Numbered from the stretch's first letter, positions 7,198 to 15,129 are shown. The stretch: 29,107 bases of DNA from JAVZLH01 sp049700435 (GCA_049700435.1 JBNAVK010000015.1:1-29107), one strand, 5' to 3'. A program made the numbers and translations. The notes: a model not told the origin generated them from the letters alone.

Positions 7198-7755
7198 CTA
7201 GCTTGAAGCCTCTACGTTGGCTTCTTTGTAGTATTGAGCGTTTGCGGTGAAAGCCATTACACCGACTGTTACACCGATGTCGCTGACGGAAATGTGGTCA
7301 GGGTTCTTTATATAGACTATCAGAGTGTAGCCGGAAGGCAGAATTACGTCAGTACTTGCTTGTTCCATAATGAAGTCGCCATCACTACCTATAGTTATCT
7401 CTGCGCCATCTGATAGGTCTCCGTCTGCTACGAAGCTTAGGTCATCGTTAATTGTTTCAGTAGTTTTATTGTAATACACAGAAGTCCATGAGCATTCTTG
7501 ACCTCTCACCGTGATTTTGTCCAAGACTACGTCTCGTCCACCAGTGTTAATTATCAGAAAAGCAGCTTCAGAAAAACTGCTGCCATCATGCCAGACGTGT
7601 AGTTTGAAAATTTGTAGACTTTCTTCTTGTACTCTGGTTGTTGTTACGTTTATGGCGTAGAAAGTCACCACGGTAGCCAGAAGCACCGAAACAACAAGGA
7701 TAATCAGTGTAGTAACCACTGTGCTCAAAGCTTTCTTACTCTTTAAAAGTCTCAT
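7198..7755 (-). CDS. Archaeal type IV pilin-like protein (downstream paralogue)
   Basis: Secreted filament subunit precursor of 185 residues. The N terminus has a short basic leader (MRLLKSKKA) then a hydrophobic helix starting LSTVVTTLII; the prepilin peptidase site is probably between A9 and L10. The remainder is a beta-rich domain with one cysteine (in GQECSW) and N-glycosylation sequons such as NVT and NKT. It is a close paralogue of the gene 14 bases upstream: residues 4-49 are identical, the ends are alike, and the part around 108-135 differs. A strong site AAAGGAGG lies nine bases before the ATG. It could be an archaellin or an adhesion pilin; no assembly ATPase or platform gene is in the window to decide. 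Confidence 0.85.
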   Translation of the reverse strand: MRLLKSKKALSTVVTTLIILVVSVLLATVVTFYAINVTTTRVQEESLQIFKLHVWHDGSSFSEAAFLIINTGGRDVVLDKITVRGQECSWTSVYYNKTTETINDDLSFVADGDLSDGAEITIGSDGDFIMEQASTDVILPSGYTLIVYIKNPDHISVSDIGVTVGVMAFTANAQYYKEANVEASS

Positions 7756-7769
7756 TTTGTTTTCCTCCT

Positions 7770-8318
7770 TTAAGGAGCTGCTTGAACGTTGGCTTCCTTG
7801 TAGTATTGCGCGTTAGCCGTGAAGACTGTTACACCAACAGTTACTCCGATGTCATTGACTGATACATGGTCTGGGTCTGCTATGAAGATAATCGCAGTAT
7901 ACCCTGACTTCAAGATCATGTCATCGCTGGCCTGAGTAAGAGAATACGAACCCCAAGATTTGCCCAAGAGTGTACTGTTCGCGTTTGGCTGGACATATGT
8001 TAAATCGTTGTTTATTGTGTCTGTGGTTTTACTATAATAGACAGTGCTCCAGGTGCATTCTTGACCTCTCACTGTAATCTTGTCGAGGACTACGTCACGA
8101 CCTCCAGTGTTAATTATTAGAAAGGCGGCTTCTGCAAAGTTTGTGCCGTTGTGCCACACGTGCAGTTTGGTTATTTGTAGGCTTTCTTCTTGTACCCGCG
8201 TTGTTGTCACGTTTATGGCGTAGAAAGTTACAACAGTTGCCAAAAGCACTGAAACAACTAGGATTATCAGCGTAGTTACCACTGTGCTCAAAGCTTTCTT
8301 ACTCTTTAACATCTTCAT
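7770..8318 (-). CDS. Archaeal type IV pilin-like protein (upstream paralogue)
   Basis: First of two tandem pilin genes, 182 residues, with the same KSKKA leader, LSTVVTTLIILVV helix and beta domain as its neighbour. The single cysteine (GQECTW) is kept. The segment near 108-135 is replaced by QPNANSTLLGKSWGSYS, which adds an N-glycosylation sequon. The C terminus (TANAQYYKEANV) is shared. ATG 8318 has GGAGAG about eight bases upstream, and a TATA box at 8353-8362 sets a short leader. The pair is probably one transcript, with the second gene made in quantity from its better ribosome binding site. A recent duplication followed by divergence of the exposed part is inferred. Confidence 0.85.
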   Translation of the reverse strand: MKMLKSKKALSTVVTTLIILVVSVLLATVVTFYAINVTTTRVQEESLQITKLHVWHNGTNFAEAAFLIINTGGRDVVLDKITVRGQECTWSTVYYSKTTDTINNDLTYVQPNANSTLLGKSWGSYSLTQASDDMILKSGYTAIIFIADPDHVSVNDIGVTVGVTVFTANAQYYKEANVQAAP

Positions 8319-8352
8319 TCTTTTATCTCTCCGTGCACCAAAATCAGCCTTT

Positions 8353-8362
8353 GTTTAAATAT
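8353..8362 (-). promoter_or_regulatory. TATA box of the pilin operon
   Basis: The minus strand reads ATATTTAAAC, about 40 bases before the pilin ATG, leaving a leader of roughly 15 bases that holds the GGAGAG ribosome binding site. Confidence 0.5.
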
Positions 8363-8374
8363 GATAGTTTGTGC

Positions 8375-8412
8375 GTAGAACAGAGCTACACATAACCGTA
8401 CACACGTTCTAC
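8375..8412. promoter_or_regulatory. Inverted repeat in the pilin / CoA operon divergent promoter region
   Basis: GTAGAAC (8375-8381) is mirrored by GTTCTAC (8406-8412) across 24 bases. Inside and beside it TACAC occurs three times at 8387, 8399 and 8410, that is, every 11-12 bases, on the same face of the helix. It sits directly upstream of the pilin TATA box and could be an operator or activator site. No regulator is identified. Confidence 0.35.
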
Positions 8413-8437
8413 ACGTCAAAAGGCTACGTAAATTCAT

Positions 8438-8455
8438 GTTTAAACTTGTTTAAAC
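8438..8455. repeat. Two direct copies of the palindrome GTTTAAAC
   Basis: GTTTAAAC at 8438-8445 and 8448-8455 are separated by two bases, so identical palindromes recur every 10 bases, one helical turn. They lie just upstream of the pantoate kinase TATA-like box and could be a regulator site, or simply A/T-rich promoter sequence. Confidence 0.35.
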
Positions 8456-8468
8456 AATTCAAACAGAA

Positions 8469-8478
8469 TTTTTATCTA
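8469..8478 (+). promoter_or_regulatory. TATA box of the coenzyme A operon
   Basis: TTTTTATCTA is centred about 26 bases before GTG 8500. This predicts a leaderless transcript beginning at or next to that GTG, and bears on the disputed start of the pantoate kinase gene. Confidence 0.5.
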
Positions 8479-8499
8479 AACCCACACGTTAAAACCCAC

Positions 8500-9433
8500 G
8501 TGGGGGACATCCAACACGAAGGAGGCTAGGGCTTTCACTCCAAGCCACATAACGGGCATATTCCAAATATTCGACCAGTCAGCCGACAACCTAAAAAACG
8601 GCTCAAAAGGAGCAGGAGTCTCCTTAAGCCAAGGCGTCACAACAACGGTGAAAGCCGAAAAATCGGAGAAAAACTCTTTACAAATCAAAATTAACAATTC
8701 AGTTTCAAACTCCGCAGAAGTTTCAAAACACGTTGTAAACGCTTTCCTCTCCAAATTCGAGAAAGAAATGGGAAACCACAAAATTTTTGTTGAACACAAT
8801 GTTGAAATGCCCATCGGCGCTGGATTCGGAACAAGCGGAGCAGCAGCCCTAAGCCTAGCCCTAGCCCTAAACAAAACCTTTGATTTAGGCATGACAAAAA
8901 CAGAAGCCGCAAAAATAGCCCACACAGCAGAAGTTGAATGCAAAACAGGGCTCGGCACAGTAATAGCCGAAACATTCGGCGGAATAGAAATAAGAACAAA
9001 GCCCGGAGCCCCTGGAATAGGAGAGATAAGGCAGATTCCAGCCGGAAAAGACATGGTTGTTGCCTGCTTATCTTTTGGTCCCTTGTCAACAAAGAAGTTT
9101 TTGACAGATGAGACTGTTCGCAAACGCATAAACGAGTTCGGCGGAAAACTTTTAGACGGGCTGGTTGAGGAACCAAGCGTCGCCAACTTCATGAAGTTTT
9201 CGCGTCAATTCGCCGAGCACGTGGGGTTGATAAGTGACAAATTGAGAAGCGTTTTGAAGGCGGCTGACGAGGCGGGTTTTGTATGCAGCATGTCAATGTT
9301 CGGCGAATCCATATTCACCATAATCGAAAAGGAATCGCTTCCTGAAATTCTCACAGTTTTTGAGAGACATGGTTTAGGCGGAAAAATCATCGTAAGCGGG
9401 ATAGACTTTGAAGGAGCAAGGCTTCTACAATGA
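8500..9433 (+). CDS. Pantoate kinase, with disputed start (probable one-base frameshift)
   Basis: GHMP-family kinase that phosphorylates pantoate, the first archaea-specific step of CoA synthesis. The frame reads ARAFTPSHITGIFQ, then GSKGAGVSLSQGV, and the ATP-binding motif PIGAGFGTSGA (coded near 8810-8842): together diagnostic of pantoate kinase, about 310 residues as expected. GTG 8648 would cut off the conserved N terminus. The full frame is open back to 8480 but has no ATG, GTG or TTG before the conserved start. GTG 8500, at leaderless distance from a TATA box, is one base out of frame; removing one G from the GGGGG at 8502-8506 puts it in frame (MGTSNTKEARAF). The stop overlaps the next gene by four bases (ATGA). 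Confidence 0.88.
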
Positions 9434-10230
9434 CTGGCATTAACATTCCCAAAGACCATCCGAGGGCGGAATCCCTTAGAATACGGGAGAAACTGATAGA
9501 ATATTTTAATGAGGGAGTTGTGGCTTCTGCGGGCTTAATAGCCCACGGCAGAGGAGAAGCCTTCGACTATTTGCTAGGCGAAAAAACAACAGCCCCAGCC
9601 CTAAAAGCCATAGAAGCAGCCACAGCAATGCTGCTGACAGCCAAAAAACCAGTCATATCCGTTAACGGAAACACAGCCGCCCTAGTGGCTCAAGAAATAG
9701 TGGAACTTGCAGAAGCTGTAAACGCAAAAATCGAAGTAAACCTCTTTTACAGAACACCCGAAAGAGAGTTAGCAATCAAGAAACTGTTGGAGAAGGCTGG
9801 CGCAAAAGAAGTTTTAGGCATAGGCGAAAACACTTCTGCACAGATTCCAGAACTCGGAAGCGAGAGAAGACGTGTAGACGCGAGAGGCATACTCGTTGCA
9901 GATGTTGTTCTCGTCCCCCTAGAAGACGGTGACAGAACAGAAGCCCTAGTTAAAATGGGAAAAAAGGTCATAGCAGTAGATTTGAACCCGCTTTCCCGAA
10001 CCGCTCAAAACGCAACAATCACCATAGTTGACAACGTTGTCCGAGCAATGCCAAAACTTATCGAAACAACAGAAAAACTAAAAGCGCAAGGAAATGCGAA
10101 GTGCCGCGAAATCCTCCGCAACTTCGATAATAAACGGATTTTGGCTGAATCCATAAACCTAATCAAAAATCGGCTTTTGGAAGCCGCGAAAAAAGGCGAA
10201 CCATTATCAGTGGAGGCTGAAAAACTTTGA
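9430..10230 (+). CDS. 4-phosphopantoate--beta-alanine ligase (phosphopantothenate synthetase)
   Basis: Archaeal enzyme that joins 4-phosphopantoate to beta-alanine with ATP, giving 4'-phosphopantothenate. With pantoate kinase it replaces the bacterial PanC plus CoaA. It is recognised by the family opening IPKDHPRAESLRIREKL, the segment SAGLIAHGRGEAFDYLLGE (24-42 roughly 33-51), the ISVNGNTAAL turn, ENTSAQIPELGSERRRVD, and the closing ADVVLVPLEDGDRTEAL and VDLNPLSRTAQ motifs; 266 residues is the usual size. ATG 9430 overlaps the pantoate kinase stop, and its own stop overlaps the TTG start of the next gene, so translation is probably coupled. It acts in the cytoplasm. The assignment is firm. 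Confidence 0.95.
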   Translation: MTGINIPKDHPRAESLRIREKLIEYFNEGVVASAGLIAHGRGEAFDYLLGEKTTAPALKAIEAATAMLLTAKKPVISVNGNTAALVAQEIVELAEAVNAKIEVNLFYRTPERELAIKKLLEKAGAKEVLGIGENTSAQIPELGSERRRVDARGILVADVVLVPLEDGDRTEALVKMGKKVIAVDLNPLSRTAQNATITIVDNVVRAMPKLIETTEKLKAQGNAKCREILRNFDNKRILAESINLIKNRLLEAAKKGEPLSVEAEKL

Positions 10231-11138
10231 GTTTTAACAAAATCATTGTTTTAGGCGCCGGTGCCATCGGAAGTGTTTTCGGAGCCTTACTTTCAAAGAA
10301 AAATGATGTAACGCTAATCGGCAGAAAAGACCACATTGACGCAGTAAACTCGAACGGACTTTCGGTTTCTGGAGACGTAAACGAAGTTTTCAATTTGAAG
10401 GCTGAAACGGAAATCCGTGAAATACCACAAGGCGCACTCATAGTTTTGACGACGAAGGCTCATGAGACAGCAGACGCTGTCAAAGACATAAGGGGGCTTC
10501 TCAAAAAAGACACAATCATCCTCATTATGCAGAATGGGCTTGGAAACGAGGAAGTCGTCAAAAAAATGGTGGATGGAAAAGCCAAAGTTTTAAGGGGCGT
10601 AACTATGATGGCTGCAGAATTTCTTGAACCAGGCAAAGTAAGGTTCTGGAACAGCGAAACAGTCATTGAGCATGGTGAAGTTGCGGAAAGCATAGCGAAA
10701 GTCTTTAATGAGTGCGGCTTGAAAACCCGCCTATCCGAGGACATCGCAAGGGAGATTTGGTGTAAACTAATAACCAACTGCGTTATCAACCCTTTAACCG
10801 CCATTTTCAGCGTTAAAAATTATGAGATAGCCTCAGAAACTTTGAAGACTATAAGGCATGGAATCGTTAAGGAATGTGTTCAAGTCGCAAAAGCCGAGGG
10901 AATAAATCTTCCAAACAATTTGGAAGAGGAAATCGACAAGAAAATCGTCAAATACACGAATTTTTCATCCATGTGCCAAGACATTTTGAAGGGAGAAAAA
11001 ACAGAAATCGATTTTCTCAACGGCAAAATCGTGGAACTTGGAAAGAAACACGGCATCCCCACCCCCGTGAACGAAACCATTGTTGGTTTCATAAAATTTA
11101 TGGAGGAAAAACATGATGGACTTCGAAGAAAAGATTAG
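10227..11138 (+). CDS. panE: 2-dehydropantoate 2-reductase (ketopantoate reductase)
   Basis: Reduces 2-dehydropantoate to pantoate with NAD(P)H, supplying the substrate of pantoate kinase. The Rossmann motif GAGAIG is at residues 10-15, NGLGN at 103-107 and the C-terminal catalytic region CKLITNCVINPL has Lys180 and Asn184, the positions used in the PanE family. Length 303 is typical. The start is TTG 10227, inside the previous stop codon, with GGAGG about ten bases upstream. In Thermococcus the equivalent enzyme is the feedback-control point by CoA; whether this is so here is unknown. The 3' end overlaps panB by 26 bases. Confidence 0.93.
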   Translation: MSFNKIIVLGAGAIGSVFGALLSKKNDVTLIGRKDHIDAVNSNGLSVSGDVNEVFNLKAETEIREIPQGALIVLTTKAHETADAVKDIRGLLKKDTIILIMQNGLGNEEVVKKMVDGKAKVLRGVTMMAAEFLEPGKVRFWNSETVIEHGEVAESIAKVFNECGLKTRLSEDIAREIWCKLITNCVINPLTAIFSVKNYEIASETLKTIRHGIVKECVQVAKAEGINLPNNLEEEIDKKIVKYTNFSSMCQDILKGEKTEIDFLNGKIVELGKKHGIPTPVNETIVGFIKFMEEKHDGLRRKD

Positions 11139-11886
11139 GCAGAAAAAAGGAAAAGAAAAAATCGTCATGCTAACAGCCTACGACTACCAAACAGCGAAAA
11201 TACTTGACGAAGTAGGCATAGACCTAATCCTCGTAGGCGACAGCCTAGGCATGGTCGTCCAAGGCCACAAAGATACAAAAAGCGTGACAATGGCGGACAT
11301 GATATACCACACAAAAGCCGTGGCAAGAGGCGCCAAAAAAACGCCCATAATCGGAGACATGCCAATAAACACATACAACACGCCAGAACAAGCACTGGCA
11401 AACGCCAAAAAATTCATTGAAGCAGGAGCACACAGCGTAAAAATCGAAGGAAACAAGCCAGAAGTTGTAAAGGCACTTTTAAACGCTGGAATCCCAGTTC
11501 AAGGACATTTAGGCATGCTGCCCCAAACTGCTGACGCATACAAAGTTAGAGGAAAAACGCCGGAAGAAGCTGAACAAATTTTCAAAGACGCCTTAGAACT
11601 TGACAAGCTCGGCGTCTTCTCCATAGTGCTTGAATGCGTACCAGAAAGCCTAGCAAAAAGAATAACGGAAGCTGTGAAAGCGCCCACGATAGGGATTGGA
11701 GCAGGAAAATACTGTGACGGACAAGTTTTGGTTATAAACGACATGTTGGGTATGGATTTGAGTTTTAAACCTAAGTTTGTGAAGCGTTACGCGGAGCTTT
11801 ACACCGTCATAAAGAATGCTGTGGCCAAGTTTGTTGAGGAGGTTTCAAATGGTGTATACCCAGATGAAGAACACGCATACCATTAG
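11113..11886 (+). CDS. panB: 3-methyl-2-oxobutanoate hydroxymethyltransferase
   Basis: Transfers a one-carbon unit to 2-oxoisovalerate, the first committed step to pantoate. It is a TIM-barrel enzyme of 257 residues with metal ligands Asp43 (VGDSLGMV) and Asp82 (IIGDMP), the KIEG strand with Glu112, the GHLGMLPQ loop at 131-138 and the catalytic Glu174 in VLECVPESL, all where the PanB family has them. GGAGG lies 11 bases before ATG 11113; ATG 11116 follows directly. The carbon donor in archaea need not be methylene-tetrahydrofolate. It is co-transcribed with the genes on both sides, and codon spacing is tight throughout. Confidence 0.96.
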   Translation: MMDFEEKIRQKKGKEKIVMLTAYDYQTAKILDEVGIDLILVGDSLGMVVQGHKDTKSVTMADMIYHTKAVARGAKKTPIIGDMPINTYNTPEQALANAKKFIEAGAHSVKIEGNKPEVVKALLNAGIPVQGHLGMLPQTADAYKVRGKTPEEAEQIFKDALELDKLGVFSIVLECVPESLAKRITEAVKAPTIGIGAGKYCDGQVLVINDMLGMDLSFKPKFVKRYAELYTVIKNAVAKFVEEVSNGVYPDEEHAYH

Positions 11887-11902
11887 GGAGGATTGAAGCG
11901 TT

Positions 11903-13108
11903 ATGAACTTGCAATTTAAAGGTTTGCCGCAAAAAGTGGTTCTAAAAGAGCTTGAATCGAGACTTAGCAAAGACTTCACGTTCAAGTCTGGAAAAATAGT
12001 TGGTTCCATGTGCACCTCGCCACATCCAATAGCGAGAAGGGTTTATGCACGTTATTTAGACACGAATCTGGGCGATTCTGGGCTTTGTCCAGAAGTGGCT
12101 GAGCTGGAAAGGGAAGCAGTGCATATGATTGGGTCGCTGCTATCGAATCCAGAGGCTTGTGGACACATTGTCACTGGCGGCACAGAAGCGAATACGTTAG
12201 CTTTGTGGGCTGCCAAGAGACTTTCTAAAAAAGAGCATGGAGAAGTTATTGTGCCCGTTTCCGCCCATTGTTCTTTTGACAAGGCTGCAAACATGCTGGG
12301 CTTAAAAATAGTTAAAGTTGGATTGAACAGCAAATTTCAAGTTGATGTGGAAGCTGTTGAAAAGGCGTTAAACCCCAACACCATAGCCATCGTTGGAGTT
12401 GCCGGAACAACAGGCTTGGGAGTCGTCGACCCAATAGAGGAGTTGTCAAAAATTGCTTTGGATAATAACGTTTATCTTCATGTGGACGCGGCTTTCGGCG
12501 GTTTCGTCCTCCCATTCTTGAAAGAACTCTCCTATAATATTCCAGATTTTGATTTTGCCCTTCCCGGAGTTTGCTCCATCACTGTTGACCCTCATAAAAT
12601 GGGTTTGGCGCCTATACCTGCTGGCGGAATACTTTTCCGCAACGAGGCGCTTAGGAAAACGATTGCGTGGAAGATTTCTTATTTGGCTGGGGGCGAAACT
12701 GAGCAGGCCACGCTTGTTGGGACGCGTTCAGGCGCCAGCGTTATCGCGGTTTGGGCTTTGCTTAGACATTTGGGTGTGGAAGGCTACAAGAGGGTTGTTA
12801 AGCATTGTATGCGTTTGACATGGAAACTTTTGAAGGAAATTAAGCGCCTCGAAGGCTTAGACATTGTCACTGAGCCGACTATGAATGTTGTTGGTTTGCG
12901 GTCTGATGTTTTTGACATTCGCAAAGTAGCCAATGAACTGAGGCTTATGGGGTGGGCGGTTTCGCTTTTCCCAAACCACATTCGAATAGTGGTTATGCCT
13001 CATATTCGCGAAAAGCACATCGAAAGTTTCGTGGAAGATTTAAGGAAAGTTGCGAAGAAGTTAGGAGAGCGTAAGGAGAGAGAAGTGCTTGCAGTCTCAT
13101 CCGTCTAA
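11903..13108 (+). CDS. PLP-dependent L-aspartate decarboxylase (MfnA/archaeal PanD type)
   Basis: Group II decarboxylase of 401 residues. Within the CoA operon it should make beta-alanine from aspartate for the phosphopantothenate synthetase. PLP-site features are clear: TGGTEANT (91-98), HVDAAFGG with Asp195, and the Schiff-base lysine Lys232 in VDPHKMG. Family members are often annotated tyrosine decarboxylase MfnA (methanofuran synthesis), and the Thermococcus homologue was shown to act on aspartate. No methanofuran gene is present here and six CoA genes are, so aspartate is favoured. Start ATG 11903 has GGGAGG about 12 bases upstream. The end overlaps coaBC by 20 bases. Confidence 0.9.
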   Translation: MNLQFKGLPQKVVLKELESRLSKDFTFKSGKIVGSMCTSPHPIARRVYARYLDTNLGDSGLCPEVAELEREAVHMIGSLLSNPEACGHIVTGGTEANTLALWAAKRLSKKEHGEVIVPVSAHCSFDKAANMLGLKIVKVGLNSKFQVDVEAVEKALNPNTIAIVGVAGTTGLGVVDPIEELSKIALDNNVYLHVDAAFGGFVLPFLKELSYNIPDFDFALPGVCSITVDPHKMGLAPIPAGGILFRNEALRKTIAWKISYLAGGETEQATLVGTRSGASVIAVWALLRHLGVEGYKRVVKHCMRLTWKLLKEIKRLEGLDIVTEPTMNVVGLRSDVFDIRKVANELRLMGWAVSLFPNHIRIVVMPHIREKHIESFVEDLRKVAKKLGERKEREVLAVSSV

Positions 13109-14342
13109 GGACATTTTGGGGACAAAGAGTGCAACGCTAAAGGGAAAACGCATAGTTCTATGCATAACTGGAAGTGTAGCCGCAGTTCAATGTCCAGAAA
13201 TTGCTAGGGCTTTAATGCGGCATGGGGCTGAAGTTTTCGCTGTTATGTCGCCTGCAGCTCAAAAACTCATCCATCCACATCTTATGGAGTGGGCAACTGG
13301 AAACGCTGTTGTCACAGAGTTAACGGGTAAAATTGAGCACGTAGCCCTAGTTGGAGTTCGCGAAGCGCGGGCTGATTTGGTTCTTGTCGCCCCTGCCACA
13401 GCCAACACAATAAGCAAAATCGCCTGTGGAATAGATGACACAACTGTGACTTCTGTTATTTCAACGGCTTTCGGCTCAAACACGCCAATAATAATTGTTC
13501 CAGCTATGCACGAGTCCATGTATAACCACCCAATACTAAACGAGCACATTAAGAAGCTTAAAGCGTTAGGCATCGAGTTTGTCGGTCCAAGAATTGATGA
13601 AGGCAAAGCGAAAATCGCCCAGACATGGGAAATTGTTGAGGCGGTAATCCGCAAACTCGCCACAAAAAAGGATTTAGCTGGATTAAAAGTGTTGGTTACT
13701 GCTGGTCCAACAGTGGAGCACATAGACCCAGTGCGGGTTATATCAAACAAGAGTTCTGGAAAAATGGGCGTTGCAGTTGTCGAGGAGGCGTTAAGCCGCG
13801 GAGCTGAAGTCACGCTTGTTTACGGTTTGGGAACTGCTCTGCCTCCGCTTGGGGCTAAAGTGATTCGTGTCGAAACCACAGAGCAGATGTACGAGGCTGT
13901 TGTTTCAGAGTTGAAAGCGCAAAATTATGATTTGGTTGTGGCCGCTGCTGCAGCTGCAGACTGGACGCCTATCAAAGCCTTTTCACGCAAGGTCTCAACG
14001 CATGAGGTTCGTTCTCTTGATTTGAAGCTTAAACCAACAGTGAAAATTGTTGACGCTGTTAAAAAATTGAGTCCAAAAACTTTTCTTGTGGCTTTCCGCG
14101 CCGAATACAGCCTACCAGAAAAGGAGCTTATTGAAAGCGCTTATGAACGGCTTAAGAAGGCTGAGGCTGACTTGATTGTTGTGAATGATGTTGGAAAGGA
14201 AGGCGTTGGTTTCGGCGCTGACACAAACGAGGTCTTCATAGTGGATACGGATAAGAAGGCGGTTCATGTTCCATTAGCTCCGAAACGGGAAGTTGCAAAG
14301 AAAATTTTGGATGTCGCAATTGAAAGGATGAAACCAAAATAG
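13089..14342 (+). CDS. coaBC: Bifunctional phosphopantothenoylcysteine decarboxylase / phosphopantothenate--cysteine ligase
   Basis: Adds cysteine to 4'-phosphopantothenate and then decarboxylates the product to 4'-phosphopantetheine. The N-terminal flavoprotein (CoaC) half, residues about 18-185, has ITGSVAA, the catalytic-type His84 (IEHVAL), APATANT (101-107) and PAMHESM (139-145, with His where bacterial enzymes have Asn). The C-terminal CoaB half has VTAGPTVEHIDPVR (about 203-216), SNKSSGKMG and an AAAAADW segment. TTG 13089, inside the previous gene, is the likely start because HPSKDILGTKS is the family's normal opening and a GGAGAG site precedes it. Length 417 is typical. Confidence 0.96.
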   Translation: MQSHPSKDILGTKSATLKGKRIVLCITGSVAAVQCPEIARALMRHGAEVFAVMSPAAQKLIHPHLMEWATGNAVVTELTGKIEHVALVGVREARADLVLVAPATANTISKIACGIDDTTVTSVISTAFGSNTPIIIVPAMHESMYNHPILNEHIKKLKALGIEFVGPRIDEGKAKIAQTWEIVEAVIRKLATKKDLAGLKVLVTAGPTVEHIDPVRVISNKSSGKMGVAVVEEALSRGAEVTLVYGLGTALPPLGAKVIRVETTEQMYEAVVSELKAQNYDLVVAAAAAADWTPIKAFSRKVSTHEVRSLDLKLKPTVKIVDAVKKLSPKTFLVAFRAEYSLPEKELIESAYERLKKAEADLIVVNDVGKEGVGFGADTNEVFIVDTDKKAVHVPLAPKREVAKKILDVAIERMKPK

Positions 14343-14369
14343 TCTTATATTAAGCGAACAAGCTTTAAT

Positions 14370-14858
14370 GTGAGGCGGATGAAGGCTAAATTTAAGGTTG
14401 CCGCCGTCGGCGGAACATTCGACGAACTTCATAAGGGACACAGAGCCTTGCTTATGAAAGCCTTCGAAGTGGGCGAAAAAGTTCTGATAGGCTTATGCTC
14501 AGACGAGTTCGTCAAAAGCATGCGGAAACCTCATGTAACCGCTCCGTATGAGCAGAGGTTCGGGGAGTTGAAAGCTTTTCTACGAAGCCAAGGATTTTTG
14601 GAAAGGGCTGAAATAATCCCCCTAAACGACCCTTACGGAGTGACTTTGTCTAGAGGCTGCGTTGGAGCATTAGTTGTCAGCAGAGAAACAGAAAAGACAG
14701 CTGCGAAGATAAATGAGGAAAGGGCAAAGCGCGGACTGCCTCCGCTCGAAATAGTTGTAATAGATATGATTCCAGCAGAAAATCACAAGCCAATATCGAC
14801 AACGAGAATCCGCAAAGGCGAAATAGACAAAGAAGGGCGCCTAATAAAATCTTTATAA
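14370..14858 (+). CDS. coaD: Phosphopantetheine adenylyltransferase, archaeal type
   Basis: Nucleotidyltransferase that converts 4'-phosphopantetheine and ATP to dephospho-CoA. It carries the cytidylyltransferase-type signature GGTFDELHKGH (residues 14-24, HxGH at 21-24) and ISTTRI (142-147), both ATP-site motifs; length 162 suits the archaeal/eukaryal PPAT family. Start codons GTG 14370 and ATG 14379 are both in frame. A TATATTA box at about 14346-14352 would start transcription near 14372, so this last gene may also have its own promoter. It closes the CoA cluster; the final kinase of the pathway is not in the window. Confidence 0.94.
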   Translation: MRRMKAKFKVAAVGGTFDELHKGHRALLMKAFEVGEKVLIGLCSDEFVKSMRKPHVTAPYEQRFGELKAFLRSQGFLERAEIIPLNDPYGVTLSRGCVGALVVSRETEKTAAKINEERAKRGLPPLEIVVIDMIPAENHKPISTTRIRKGEIDKEGRLIKSL

Positions 14859-14879
14859 GTCTTTAATTTCGAAATACCA

Positions 14880-15087
14880 ATGAAGTATAACTGGGACAAA
14901 CTTGCCTGGAAAAACTAAATTAATTCTCTTCACAATTTTTATAACAATTATTGTTGTCTCCATACTACACTTAACCAGAATTTACCTAAGGACAAGTTAT
15001 GCAAGTATGGCACTAGTTATGATATCAATCTCCGTTGTTCTCTACACTTTGCTATTAAGGGCGATAGGAAAGAGAAAACAGTCTTAA
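14880..15087 (+). CDS. Small two-helix membrane protein, unknown function
   Basis: Unrecognised protein of about 61-69 residues. It has two hydrophobic helices (LILFTIFITIIVVSIL and MALVMISISVVLYTLLL) joined by a short polar turn, and a basic C terminus (GKRKQS). In the plain reading it starts at TTG 14902 without a clear ribosome binding site. ATG 14880, about 25 bases from a TTTATAAG box, would be a natural leaderless start but is one base out of frame (MKYNWDK, then the membrane part after removing one base). It follows the CoA operon by a few bases. No function can be given; being a real gene is likely but not certain. Confidence 0.5.
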
Positions 15088-15129
15088 TTTGATGATAGAA
15101 AACGATCATTTCAAGCGTCTGCAGCTAAT

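Noticed and set aside
8476..9192. 238-residue open frame antisense to pantoate kinase
   Set aside because: It is a serine/proline-rich mirror of a well-recognised gene, has no family features, and overlaps the kinase's conserved motifs entirely.
11903..13108. Tyrosine decarboxylase for methanofuran synthesis
   Set aside because: Same family, but the gene is embedded in the CoA operon and no methanofuran gene is present, so aspartate is the better substrate.
13259..13813. 184-residue minus-strand frame
   Set aside because: Antisense to the CoaBC coding region; no recognisable domain or ribosome binding site.
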